DNA of 39,109 nucleotides from an uncultured bacterium (GTDB lineage: Bacteria; Planctomycetota; Uabimicrobiia; Uabimicrobiales; JABWCH01). The stretch spans positions 1-39,109 of the forward strand of contig CALKWO010000056.1 in assembly GCA_938003875.1 (NCBI GenBank). The letters are read 5' to 3'. Shown here piece after piece: positions 23,448-31,212 of the stretch (within the stretch, counting starts at the first letter, position 1; each line of letters starts with the position of its first letter). The translations under genes and the position numbers were made by a program. The notes beneath the pieces are model-generated. The model saw only the letters and a program-made list of their open reading frames with translations, searched no databases and was not told where the DNA came from.

Positions 23448-25964
23448 ATGACTCTCTTGTCGGACAGTATTCCGTGGAATAACCCCATGACGGCTTCTCC
23501 CGATAAAGAAGAAGCGAAAAAATACCTTCTTTTGTATCCTCATAAAAAGGATGATTCCTGCCCTTTGGAAGTAAGTACAAGGACTATTCTGCATTTACTT
23601 TCTCAGGGAGAGATAGAAAAAGCTCTTCTCACCATGAAAGAGCAAAACCCTTTTCCCATAATTTGCGGACATCTTTGCCACTGCGAAAAAGATGTTTTGC
23701 CAAATTCCCCCAATGTTATATTAGAGGAGATTAAAAAGCAGCTTGCCTTGTATGAAAATTCAGGAAAATTTCTTCCTCCTCCCCCTTACCCTGTTCTTCA
23801 TACAAAGAATATAGCGGTATTAGGAGCAAGCCTTGCAGGCTTAACCATTGCTCTGGATTTATGTCGTTTAGGATATAAAGTAAATGTATTCGAAAAGGGC
23901 AAAAAAGCCTGTCCTTCTCTGTATGATTGCCTTCCTGTAGAATGCCATAAAATTTTAGAGAAAGAAATTATTTTCATACAGGAAAGAGGTGTAAAAATTT
24001 TCCTGGATAGAGAAACCCCTTCTCTGGATTTTCTGCTTACAGAGTATAGTGTTGTTGTCTTAGCAACGCAGAAAGATTCTATCCCTGTCCAATCCGATAA
24101 AAAAAATATATTCAGCATAGGGGAAATTTCTTCTCAAGATACTATAGCCCAGTGCATACAAAAAGGCCATGAACTAGCCGTACAAATAGCCCACTTTCTC
24201 CAAAATCAGAATCCTGTTTCTGGAAAGCAGAGTCTTTTGCCTATACTTCGCCACTATCAGGCTGCTTGCCCTTACCATGCTACCCAATCCGAGGCTTCTC
24301 ATTCTAAGGAAGAAATTGTATCCCTTGCTTCTTCTGTCAAATGCCTCTATTGTGGACTATGGAAACGAGAAGGAGAATTTACCCAGGAAGGCTGTCTCAA
24401 TTGCACGGAATGCGAGCATTGCCTGGCATCTTGTGGCTACAAGCAAGTTTTTGTAACAACAGAACAAGAATGCTTCCTGGCAAAAACTACCGAAAGCATT
24501 GCTTCTGAGCTTTATGCTGGGAAAGAAAAGTCCCTTTATAGCAATGGAAAAAAAGTCTGCACTCTTCACTCTATTGTTCCTGAAATTGCAGAACAGTCTT
24601 GCGTATCTTGTGGGCGATGTGAAGAGGTCTGCCCTTATCATGCTGTGAGAGTGGTCTATCGAAAAGGGAAAGCACCTGTTGCAGAGATTGATCCCAAAGC
24701 CTGTAGAGGGTGTACTCTTTGCGTTTCTGCCTGTCCTAACAATGCCATTGAGCACTTTCTTTTTTCGCCAGAAAAATTCAAGAGCAAGAAGCTTGTGGAA
24801 TCCAAAACAGCTTTTTTGGCATGCAGATGGAGCGATGCTTTTGAGAATTTCCAGAACAGCATTTTTTCTCTTATGTGTACACGTTATGCAACGCCCAAAA
24901 TCTTATTGCTTGCTTTGTGGCATGGAGCAGAACAAATCAAGATACACTCCTGTACTCAAGACCATTGTCATTATCTTGGCAACTCCAACATCTCTCAAAA
25001 AATTCATAAATGTCAGGAACTTCTTTTTGAAATAGGGCTTCCAACAAAAATTATATCCCAGATACAGCAGAATTTTTCTGAGTCAGAAAGGAATATCCCA
25101 CAGCCTTTGCCAAGACCTACGCAAATACCAGAAGGGAAAGCAGATTTGCCAGAAGCCTTTATTGCAATGCAAGGATTTGAAACTTTTGCAGCAAAACCAG
25201 AGCCCGTCCAGGAACAAAGTGCTTTGATTCTAGGTGCAAGCAATCTTTTGGAAAAGCTCCTGGAAAGCGAAGAAATTCTTCCAAGAGGAACCTTTGTGGA
25301 AAGCATCCGTATTCTTCTGCATAGTGCAAGTAAGCCAGTGGCTTTGTTGCCAGGCATTTCCTCCCTGGATATTCCCTGGGAAGAGAGCAATCTCCACAAA
25401 AAAGCTCTGGAAAATCTGAGTCAGTACACACAAAATTCTTCTATAAAAGAAATGATTCTTGCCTATCCAGAGTTATACCCAAATATGCTACCTTCCCTTA
25501 TCCCTCTTGTCCCCCTGCCTCTGGTATTACAGAAAAAGCTTGCGTTCAAAACCTGCAATCTGACCGTTGCGCTTCATAAACCCTGCTATCATAAACAATA
25601 TGCACAAAGCCTGTTGCTAAAAAGCAGGCCAGGAGAGACACCAGGAAAATCCCTGGAACCAGCACAAGTAGAGCAAGAATTTTTTACTCATGCTATGGCT
25701 TTGCTCCAGGAAGTTCCTGGTATCAAGGTTATTCCCATTATGGACTCCTGTGGTCATGCTTTTTTCAGAACACAAGACCATAGCCAGAGAGAAGTTAGCT
25801 ATAATCTCTTGAGACAGGCACAACAAAGCAAAGCAGACTTATTGCTTACTGTTTCCCCCTATTGCGCCAACCAAATCGCCTTTACTCTGCGCAAAGGAGC
25901 ATGGCAGGAAATTTACATGGAAAGCAAAGATATCTATAGCTTTTTAGTCGATCATCTAGCTTAG
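23448..25964 (+). CDS. Fused FAD / 4Fe-4S / MvhD-like / HdrB-like redox protein
   Basis: An 838-residue soluble protein built from parts normally on separate subunits. Residues 40-115 resemble the GltD N-terminal iron-sulfur region (AL-x-x-x-KEQNPFPIICGHLCHCE). Residues 120-255 are a short FAD Rossmann fold (VLGASLAG, Ser in place of the middle Gly) ending in IFSIGEISSQDT, with the NAD(P)H-binding insert missing. Residues 299-330 hold a cysteine cluster. Two 4Fe-4S motifs follow (C385, C388, C391, C395; C419, C422, C425, C429). Residues 453-545 resemble MvhD (C459, C477, C502, C507 in CTQDHCHYLGN). Residues 700-838 resemble one HdrB CCG repeat with C713, C768 and C806. GCAAGGAATG precedes the ATG. 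The layout suggests heterodisulfide-reductase-like electron transfer; several canonical cysteines are replaced. Confidence 0.75.
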   Translation: MTLLSDSIPWNNPMTASPDKEEAKKYLLLYPHKKDDSCPLEVSTRTILHLLSQGEIEKALLTMKEQNPFPIICGHLCHCEKDVLPNSPNVILEEIKKQLALYENSGKFLPPPPYPVLHTKNIAVLGASLAGLTIALDLCRLGYKVNVFEKGKKACPSLYDCLPVECHKILEKEIIFIQERGVKIFLDRETPSLDFLLTEYSVVVLATQKDSIPVQSDKKNIFSIGEISSQDTIAQCIQKGHELAVQIAHFLQNQNPVSGKQSLLPILRHYQAACPYHATQSEASHSKEEIVSLASSVKCLYCGLWKREGEFTQEGCLNCTECEHCLASCGYKQVFVTTEQECFLAKTTESIASELYAGKEKSLYSNGKKVCTLHSIVPEIAEQSCVSCGRCEEVCPYHAVRVVYRKGKAPVAEIDPKACRGCTLCVSACPNNAIEHFLFSPEKFKSKKLVESKTAFLACRWSDAFENFQNSIFSLMCTRYATPKILLLALWHGAEQIKIHSCTQDHCHYLGNSNISQKIHKCQELLFEIGLPTKIISQIQQNFSESERNIPQPLPRPTQIPEGKADLPEAFIAMQGFETFAAKPEPVQEQSALILGASNLLEKLLESEEILPRGTFVESIRILLHSASKPVALLPGISSLDIPWEESNLHKKALENLSQYTQNSSIKEMILAYPELYPNMLPSLIPLVPLPLVLQKKLAFKTCNLTVALHKPCYHKQYAQSLLLKSRPGETPGKSLEPAQVEQEFFTHAMALLQEVPGIKVIPIMDSCGHAFFRTQDHSQREVSYNLLRQAQQSKADLLLTVSPYCANQIAFTLRKGAWQEIYMESKDIYSFLVDHLA

Positions 25965-25966
25965 GA

Positions 25967-26032
25967 ACTTACGAGTGAAATCTTGTGCAAATGTGTAAAA
26001 ATTTTTCACGGACAGAAAAGAAAAATATTGAA
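25967..26032 (+). repeat. Dispersed repeat, family B, copy 2
   Basis: A 66-base match to 13314-13380, beginning ACTTACGAGTGAAATCT two bases after the stop codon of the redox fusion gene and ending ATATTGAA. Its centre is the near-perfect palindrome GTGTAAAAATTTTTCAC. It is followed by a palindrome, a family A copy and another small palindrome; together these fill the 450-base gap 25965-26414. Confidence 0.75.
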
Positions 26033-26070
26033 TTTCCTGCTTTTTGTCACGTAGCGACTTAGTAATAAAG

Positions 26071-26090
26071 CCTGGGCATTCATGCCCAGG
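26071..26090 (+). repeat. Perfect palindrome CCTGGGCAT-TC-ATGCCCAGG
   Basis: A nine-base-pair perfect stem with a two-base centre, in the repeat-rich gap before coxS. A second small hairpin, GCGTTG-cac-CAACGC, lies at 26242-26256 within CCAGGGCGTTGC. Neither has a T-run. Confidence 0.7.
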
Positions 26091-26107
26091 ACTAGGTTAA
26101 CACCAAT

Positions 26108-26174
26108 GGGGATTGCGCTGGCGTTGGGCTTTTGAGTAGACGTGGCCTTTTTTGGCGCAATCCTGAGGCTACAA
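26108..26174 (-). repeat. Dispersed palindromic repeat, family A, copy 3
   Basis: Read on the minus strand it shows GTAGCCTCAGGATTGCGCC, an interior with ACGTCTACTCAAAAGCCCAACGCCA, and GCGCAATCCCC. It has two changes in the left arm and a changed right-arm end compared with the copy at 31100. It lies on the coxS side of the cox cluster, in the opposite orientation to copy 4 on the other side. Confidence 0.8.
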
Positions 26175-26292
26175 TCTACTCTCATCATCTACAATCTACC
26201 ATCGCACTGCCCATCTATATAAGATAATTCCATCTCCCAGGGCGTTGCACCAACGCGGTTCAGGTAAGAACGCTGTTATTTTTTCTTTTTGG

Positions 26293-26321
26293 TTGACAAA
26301 ATCACAAGAAAATGGAAAGAT
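26293..26321 (+). promoter_or_regulatory. Weak candidate promoter for the cox cluster
   Basis: A perfect TTGACA at 26293-26298 is followed after 17 bases by AAAGAT (26316-26321), which matches TATAAT at only three positions. It is the best sigma70-like candidate in the gap before ATG 26415, but the weak -10 suggests an activator or another sigma factor. Confidence 0.3.
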
Positions 26322-26414
26322 ACAAAGAATCGTGAATTATTTTTTTACTTTGTTTTTAATCAAGAGGGCGGTTTTCCTGTCATTTTCAGGCAGGATTGTG
26401 TACCGTAATTTTGT

Positions 26415-26930
26415 ATGAGCAATTTGTTTCCTATTACTGTTACAGTGAATGGCGTAGTGTACCAAAAGGAAGTAGAACCCCGTTTGCTTCTAAGCGATTT
26501 TTTACGCCATACACTAGGATTGACAGGAACACATGTAGGATGTGAGCATGGCGTTTGTGGGGTATGCACTGTCTTGTTCGATGGTCGTCCTGTGCGTTCT
26601 TGCATTATGTTTGCAGTGCAGGCAAATGGTCATAAAATCACGACAGTAGAAGGGCTTTCAAAGGATATGGAGCATCTGCATCCTTTACAAGAAGCCTTTT
26701 CTGAAAAACATGCCTTACAATGTGGTTTTTGTACACCAGGTTTTTTGATGACATTGATTGCCTTTTTGCATGAGAATCCCCATCCCACAGAGGAGCAAAT
26801 CCGAGAGGCGATTTCAGGAAATATTTGTCGGTGTACAGGATATCAAAATATCATTGAAGCTGTAAAATTAGCTGCAATAAAAATGAACGCTTCCAGAGAA
26901 AATGTTGCCAATGAGTTATCTTTTCCATAA
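26415..26930 (+). CDS. coxS: Molybdenum hydroxylase small subunit, 2Fe-2S (CoxS-like)
   Basis: A 171-residue iron-sulfur subunit of the xanthine oxidase / CO dehydrogenase family, carrying electrons from the molybdenum site to FAD. The plant-type ferredoxin cluster is C43, C48, C51, C63 (GCEHGVCGVCTV). The second 2Fe-2S cluster is C103, C106, C138, C140 (QCGFCTPGF, then GNICRCTGY). All eight ligands are present and the length is normal. No clear ribosome site precedes the ATG. It is first in an SLGM-ordered cluster, 12 bases before coxL. The gene name follows family annotation; see coxL for why the substrate is probably not CO. Confidence 0.93.
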   Translation: MSNLFPITVTVNGVVYQKEVEPRLLLSDFLRHTLGLTGTHVGCEHGVCGVCTVLFDGRPVRSCIMFAVQANGHKITTVEGLSKDMEHLHPLQEAFSEKHALQCGFCTPGFLMTLIAFLHENPHPTEEQIREAISGNICRCTGYQNIIEAVKLAAIKMNASRENVANELSFP

Positions 26931-26942
26931 GGAGGGTTAGAT

Positions 26943-29279
26943 TTGACGACTTCTTATATTGGCGAAAGTGTAAAAAGGTTGGAAGATGCACGCCTTCTGA
27001 CAGGCCAGGCCTTATTTGTAGATGATGTCCATCTTCCTAAAATGCTAGAAGTTGCTTTCCTGCGTAGCAGTTATGCCCATGCACGAATCCGTAAGATCGA
27101 CGTAAGCGAGGCCTTGAAAAAAACAGGCGTAGTGGCTGTTTATACTGCACAAAATTTAGGAGACTACTGGCAGGCAGGGCCTTTATTGGTTTCTCCACCT
27201 CCTATAAAACGGCTTACCTTCCATAAAAAGACGCAGGTCATTTTAGCAAAAGATAAGGTACGGTATGTGGGAGAGCCTATTGCTGCCGTCGTTGCAGAAA
27301 ACCGCTATATAGCAGAAGATGCTTTGAACGATATTATCGTAGATTTTGAGCCATTGCCTGCTGTTGTAGATTTGGAAAAGGCTCTTTTGCCAGATGCAGC
27401 CTTGATCCACGAAGATCTACCTTCGAATCTCGCCGCTCATGTTATTCAGGAAAAAGGCAATTATTTTGCTATTAAAGACCAGGCTGATCTCATCATCAAA
27501 AGAGACTTCAGCTATGACCACGGTGCTGCCGTCGCTATGGAAAATCGTGCTATTGTAGCAGATTGGGATAGCAAAGGACAGCAAATGACGGTATGGGATA
27601 CAACACAAGCACCCATTCCCATCATGAATGGTCTGGCAGGAATGCTAGGCTTATCGGAAAATCAGGTTCGTGTCATCGCTCCTTTTTTAGGGGGGGCTTT
27701 TGGCCCTAAAATCATGATGTTTTACTCTGAAGAAATGCTGATTCCCTGGATTTCCAAACAACTAGGTCGGCCCATCAAATGGATTGAAGACCGCCAGGAA
27801 AACTTTCTAGCAACGACGCACGAACGTGGACAAACACACCATGCAGAAATGGCACTTACCAAAGAAGGAAAAATTCTGGGAATCCATGATGTTTTTCTCC
27901 ATGATACAGGTGCTTATGACCCTTATGGGCTAACCGTTCCTATCAATAGCCAATGTACGCTATTGGGGCCTTATGATGTGAAAAACTATTACTCCGAATT
28001 CAGTGTCATTTTTACAAACAAAATGATCGTAACACCCTACCGCGGAGCAGGCCGACCACAAGGCGTTTTTGTCATGGAAAGGCTGCTGGACTTAGCCGCA
28101 AAAGAATTGCACCTGACACCATCGGAAATCCGCAGCAGAAACTTCATTCTTCCTGAACAATTTCCCTATAAAAACGAAATCATTTACCAGGACTTCGCTC
28201 CTCTGGTTTATGACAGTGGAAACTACGCTCCTGCTATGGAAAAAGCCCTGGAACTGATAGACTACAAAAAATTCGTGGAAGAAGAGCAGCCTAAGCTACG
28301 AGCTGAAGGGAAAAATATTGGTATTGGCGTTGTATCCTATGTAGAAGGCACTGGAATCGGGCCTTATGAAGGCGCAAAAGTCACAGTGGGTGCCAGTGGT
28401 AAAGTAAGTGTGGCGACAGGAGTTGGCACACAAGGCCAAAGCCATTTTACCACTTTCGCTCAGATTGTAGCGGATGTACTCAAAGTCAATATCCACGATG
28501 TTACCCTTGTCACAGGCGATACATTCAAAATGAATTGGGGCTGCGGGACATTTGCAAGCCGAGGTATGGTAGTGGCTGGAAATGCGTGCTACGCAGCAGC
28601 AATGGCAGTCCGAGAAAAAATACTGAAGCTGGCCAGTGAAATTCTGGAAAGCTCTATAGAGAATCTGGAGCTGGGAGACAGCAAAGTATGCGTAAAAGGA
28701 ATGCCAGAGAAAAAGATTACACTGGGCGAGCTTGCAGTGAAAGCCAATCCTTTACGTGGAGCGGTGAAACCAGGTACAATTCCTGGTCTTGAAGCAGCAG
28801 CATATTTTGGCCCTTCTACAGGCGCGACTTCCAATGGCGTTCATGCTGCCATCGTAGAAGTGAATCCCAAAACATTACGTGTTGATATACTGAAATATAT
28901 CGTAGTTCATGATTGTGGTAAAGTCATCAACCCTATGGTCGTAGAAGGTCAGATTCATGGTGGTGTGGCTCAGGGAATCGGGAATGCCTATTATGAACAA
29001 CTTGTTTATGATAAAAAAGGCCAGTTGCTCACAGCATCCTTGATGGATTATCTCTTGCCTACTTCCTATGATGTTCCCAGAAAGATTATCACAGGGCATA
29101 TAGAAACTCCATCTCCCTTGAATCCTTTAGGAGTCAAAGGAACAGGAGAAGCAGGAACGATACCAGCAGCATCCCTTTTTGTGCAGGCAGTAGAAAATGC
29201 TCTGGACAATCCTAAATTAGAGATACGAGAAGTTCCCATGTCACCCAATCGCTTGTTTGAGCTGTTGAAAGAATCTTAG
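26943..29279 (+). CDS. coxL: Molybdenum hydroxylase large subunit, form II CoxL-like
   Basis: A 778-residue molybdopterin-binding catalytic subunit. The active-site loop reads PYRGAGR (Y366 to R371), the form II signature, and not the AYRCSFR motif with the copper-binding cysteine found in true aerobic CO dehydrogenase (form I). LGGAFGPK in the MCD-binding region and the catalytic-glutamate segment VKGTGEAGT near the C-terminus are intact. An active Mo hydroxylase for an unidentified aldehyde, heterocycle or similar substrate is therefore likely. The start codon is TTG with a strong AAGGAGGG seven bases upstream. The coxS stop lies 12 bases upstream. It is followed by a 12-pair hairpin and then coxG. 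Confidence 0.93.
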   Translation: MTTSYIGESVKRLEDARLLTGQALFVDDVHLPKMLEVAFLRSSYAHARIRKIDVSEALKKTGVVAVYTAQNLGDYWQAGPLLVSPPPIKRLTFHKKTQVILAKDKVRYVGEPIAAVVAENRYIAEDALNDIIVDFEPLPAVVDLEKALLPDAALIHEDLPSNLAAHVIQEKGNYFAIKDQADLIIKRDFSYDHGAAVAMENRAIVADWDSKGQQMTVWDTTQAPIPIMNGLAGMLGLSENQVRVIAPFLGGAFGPKIMMFYSEEMLIPWISKQLGRPIKWIEDRQENFLATTHERGQTHHAEMALTKEGKILGIHDVFLHDTGAYDPYGLTVPINSQCTLLGPYDVKNYYSEFSVIFTNKMIVTPYRGAGRPQGVFVMERLLDLAAKELHLTPSEIRSRNFILPEQFPYKNEIIYQDFAPLVYDSGNYAPAMEKALELIDYKKFVEEEQPKLRAEGKNIGIGVVSYVEGTGIGPYEGAKVTVGASGKVSVATGVGTQGQSHFTTFAQIVADVLKVNIHDVTLVTGDTFKMNWGCGTFASRGMVVAGNACYAAAMAVREKILKLASEILESSIENLELGDSKVCVKGMPEKKITLGELAVKANPLRGAVKPGTIPGLEAAAYFGPSTGATSNGVHAAIVEVNPKTLRVDILKYIVVHDCGKVINPMVVEGQIHGGVAQGIGNAYYEQLVYDKKGQLLTASLMDYLLPTSYDVPRKIITGHIETPSPLNPLGVKGTGEAGTIPAASLFVQAVENALDNPKLEIREVPMSPNRLFELLKES

Positions 29280-29288
29280 TAGTCTTGT

Positions 29289-29316
29289 CTCTTTACAGAT
29301 TTGTATCTGTAAAGAG
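29289..29316 (+). promoter_or_regulatory. Perfect 12-bp hairpin between coxL and coxG
   Basis: CTCTTTACAGAT (29289-29300), loop TTGT, ATCTGTAAAGAG (29305-29316). It starts 10 bases after the coxL stop. There is no uninterrupted T-run downstream, so it may stabilise the upstream mRNA end or attenuate partially rather than terminate. Confidence 0.6.
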
Positions 29317-29339
29317 TAGCGTATTTTGATTTTCATATA

Positions 29340-29370
29340 AAGGAGGCAGTGATTCGTCACTGAAAATACT
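29340..29370 (+). promoter_or_regulatory. Split ribosome binding site: Shine-Dalgarno, UUCG hairpin, coxG start
   Basis: A perfect AAGGAGG (29340-29346) is followed directly by CAGTGA-TTCG-TCACTG (29347-29362), a six-pair stem with the very stable UUCG tetraloop, then eight bases and the ATG at 29371. The linear spacing of 24 bases is too long, but folding the hairpin leaves eight, the optimum. An in-frame TGA at 29350 and the lack of any start codon in between rule out a closer start. Confidence 0.65.
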
Positions 29371-29994
29371 ATGCTTTTGGAAAGTGAATTTACCTTTAGT
29401 GGCCCACGTGAAAAAGTTTGGGAAATATTGCAAGACCCTGATATTCTTATTCTGGCAGTTCCAGGCACGAAGTCGCTAAAAAAACTGGCGGAAGGGGAAT
29501 TTGAAGGCGAGATGAATGTGAAGATTGGGCCCTTGAATGGGACTTTTTTAGGAAACGTTGTGCTGTCTAACCGCGTTCCACCAGAAAGCTACACTATCGT
29601 AGTGGATGCCAAAGGGCCTCTGGGATTTGGTAAAGGCAGCGGAACAGTGCAGTTGACTGCTCAATCTCCCGATACGACGGTCATGAAATATTCGATTGAT
29701 TTGGAAGTGGGGGGCAAGCTCGCTGGCGTTGGACAGCGTTTGCTGGAAACAGTAGGGAATAGCATATCCAGGCAGTCCCTTGCTGCTCTGAACCAGGCTC
29801 TCGTTGCTCGTTTGTCAGGAAAACCCATACAGAAACCAGCGTCACAAACACAATTCGCTATGGGGGTTACAGCCGAACTATGCAAAAGAATGGTATGCTC
29901 TAAACTATTCTGGGCCATAGTATCAGGACTTGCTCTGGTTGCGGCCGTTGCCATGTATTTTTGCAATTGTAGTTCTTGCCATTGTTGCCATTAA
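29371..29994 (+). CDS. coxG: CoxG-like SRPBCC protein with membrane tail
   Basis: A 207-residue protein. Residues 1-150 are the CoxG-type SRPBCC/START-like fold: the opening ESEFTFSGPREKVWEILQDPDILILAVPGTKSL, then NVKIGPLNGTF and the late VGGKLAGVGQRLLETVGNSIS. CoxG recruits Mo hydroxylases to the membrane in related systems. A membrane helix at about 180-197 (AIVSGLALVAAVAMYF) is followed by an unusual tail of ten residues containing five cysteines (C198, C200, C203, C205, C206) and two histidines. The tail might bind metal or be lipid-modified; that is speculation. Translation initiation uses the hairpin-spaced ribosome site just upstream. Confidence 0.88.
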   Translation: MLLESEFTFSGPREKVWEILQDPDILILAVPGTKSLKKLAEGEFEGEMNVKIGPLNGTFLGNVVLSNRVPPESYTIVVDAKGPLGFGKGSGTVQLTAQSPDTTVMKYSIDLEVGGKLAGVGQRLLETVGNSISRQSLAALNQALVARLSGKPIQKPASQTQFAMGVTAELCKRMVCSKLFWAIVSGLALVAAVAMYFCNCSSCHCCH

Positions 29995-30024
29995 AACAAA
30001 AACTTATAATTTAGGTATAAAATT

Positions 30025-30906
30025 ATGAAACCAGCTCCTTTTGAATATGTTGTCCCTAAAAATTTAAATGATTGTTTAAATTTTCTCTATCAACATCCCG
30101 AAAATTCCAAAATATTAGCTGGCGGACAAAGCTTGATCCCAACTATGAATTTCCGTATGGCTCAGCCTGAATATCTGATAGACATCAATAGCCTAAACGA
30201 ATTGTCTTATATTCGTACGGATAAAACAGGTGGTCTCCAAATCGGGGCACTCAGTCGTCATTATCAAGTAGAAAGCGATACGATCATTGCCCAGAAGGCA
30301 CCCCTTCTGCATGAGGTCATGCCCTGGATAGGCCATGTACAGATTCGTTCTCGTGGAACCATTGGTGGAAGTATAGTCCATTCTGATCCAGCAGCAGAAT
30401 TGCCGGCCGTTATTGTTGCCTTGAACGCTAAGCTGAAGGCCAAGAGTAAGAAAAAAGAACGTTGGATCCCCGCAGAGCAGTTCTTTACAGGCCTCTTTGC
30501 AACAGCATTGGAACACAATGAGATGCTCGTTGAAATCGCCATTCCCCCTATGCCAGCTCATTCTGGTTGTTCCTTCCAGGAATATTCCAGAAGAAAAGGC
30601 GATTTTGCTCTGGTTGGTGTAGCCTGTATGATTGCTCTTGATAAAAATAAACTCTGCGAACAGGTTCGCCTGGTCTATCTGGGCGTAGGCGAAGGCCCTG
30701 TCATGGCTTCTCAGTCATGTCAGTCTCTGATAGGCAAGCAGCTCACATCCGATTTACTGCAACAGGCAGCCAAAATAGCTTCCCAGAATGATCTGACACC
30801 CCCAAATGACTTGCATGCTTCTTGTGTCTATCGCCGCCATCTTGCTGAAGTTTTAGGCCATCAAGCTCTTGTACAAGCCTTAGAGAAAGCCGAAAAAACC
30901 TTCTAA
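30025..30906 (+). CDS. coxM: Molybdenum hydroxylase medium subunit, FAD-binding (CoxM-like)
   Basis: A 293-residue flavoprotein subunit that takes electrons from the 2Fe-2S clusters. The two FAD-binding motifs AGGQSLIPTMNFR (from about residue 32) and TIGGSIVHSDPAAELP (from about 112) are intact, and the C-terminal CO-dehydrogenase flavoprotein domain (about 180-285) is complete. It closes the coxS-coxL-coxG-coxM cluster, 30 bases after coxG. A maturation factor such as coxD or coxF is absent from the window. Confidence in the family is high; the electron acceptor is not known. Confidence 0.93.
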   Translation: MKPAPFEYVVPKNLNDCLNFLYQHPENSKILAGGQSLIPTMNFRMAQPEYLIDINSLNELSYIRTDKTGGLQIGALSRHYQVESDTIIAQKAPLLHEVMPWIGHVQIRSRGTIGGSIVHSDPAAELPAVIVALNAKLKAKSKKKERWIPAEQFFTGLFATALEHNEMLVEIAIPPMPAHSGCSFQEYSRRKGDFALVGVACMIALDKNKLCEQVRLVYLGVGEGPVMASQSCQSLIGKQLTSDLLQQAAKIASQNDLTPPNDLHASCVYRRHLAEVLGHQALVQALEKAEKTF

Positions 30907-30969
30907 GAATTGATTCTGACTCTAACAGAATCTTTGGTATTTATAGTCCATAAAATATAGAAGGCTCAA

Positions 30970-31020
30970 TATCGCCTGCTGGAGCAGATGCTATTATCAT
31001 AGCACTGCTCATCTGGCACA
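30970..31020 (+). repeat. Single copy of the bulged-hairpin core seen in the tandem array
   Basis: From TATCGCCTGCTGGAGCAG to ATCTGGCACA it equals the 50-base core at 20697-20746 except for one extra A in the loop (TTATCA against TTTCA). The flanking AT-rich parts of the 82-base unit are absent, so the core is the mobile or functional piece. The 358-base gap 30907-31264 holds this copy, a family A copy and the clpB promoter. Confidence 0.85.
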
Positions 31021-31099
31021 GGAAAAATTTGCTAAGAGCAGGCCTTGCTATCTATAGGCAAATTCTAAGAAAGATGCTAAGAAATATAATGCGCTTTTA

Positions 31100-31187
31100 T
31101 TGCAATAATTTGTAGCCGCAGGGTTGCGCCGAAAAAAAACGTGTCTGCTCAAAAGCCGAACGACAGCGCAATCCCTGCGCCTTTCGC
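31100..31187 (+). repeat. Dispersed palindromic repeat, family A, copy 4
   Basis: ATTGCAATAATTTGTAGCC leads into CGCAGGGTTGCGCCGAAAA, then an interior with CTCAAAAGCCGAACGACA, then GCGCAATCCCTGCGCC. The left arm is identical to copy 5 apart from one base in the flank. It lies upstream of clpB and, with copy 3 in the opposite orientation, brackets the cox cluster. Confidence 0.85.
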
Positions 31188-31212
31188 CAGTTGACAAATA
31201 AAAATTTTTCCC

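Noticed and set aside
26340..26414. Molybdenum cofactor riboswitch before coxS
   Set aside because: Only a short CCTG/CAGG pairing is visible; the conserved Moco aptamer pattern could not be found by eye.
26943..29279. True aerobic CO dehydrogenase
   Set aside because: The catalytic loop is YRGAGR, lacking the form I cysteine.
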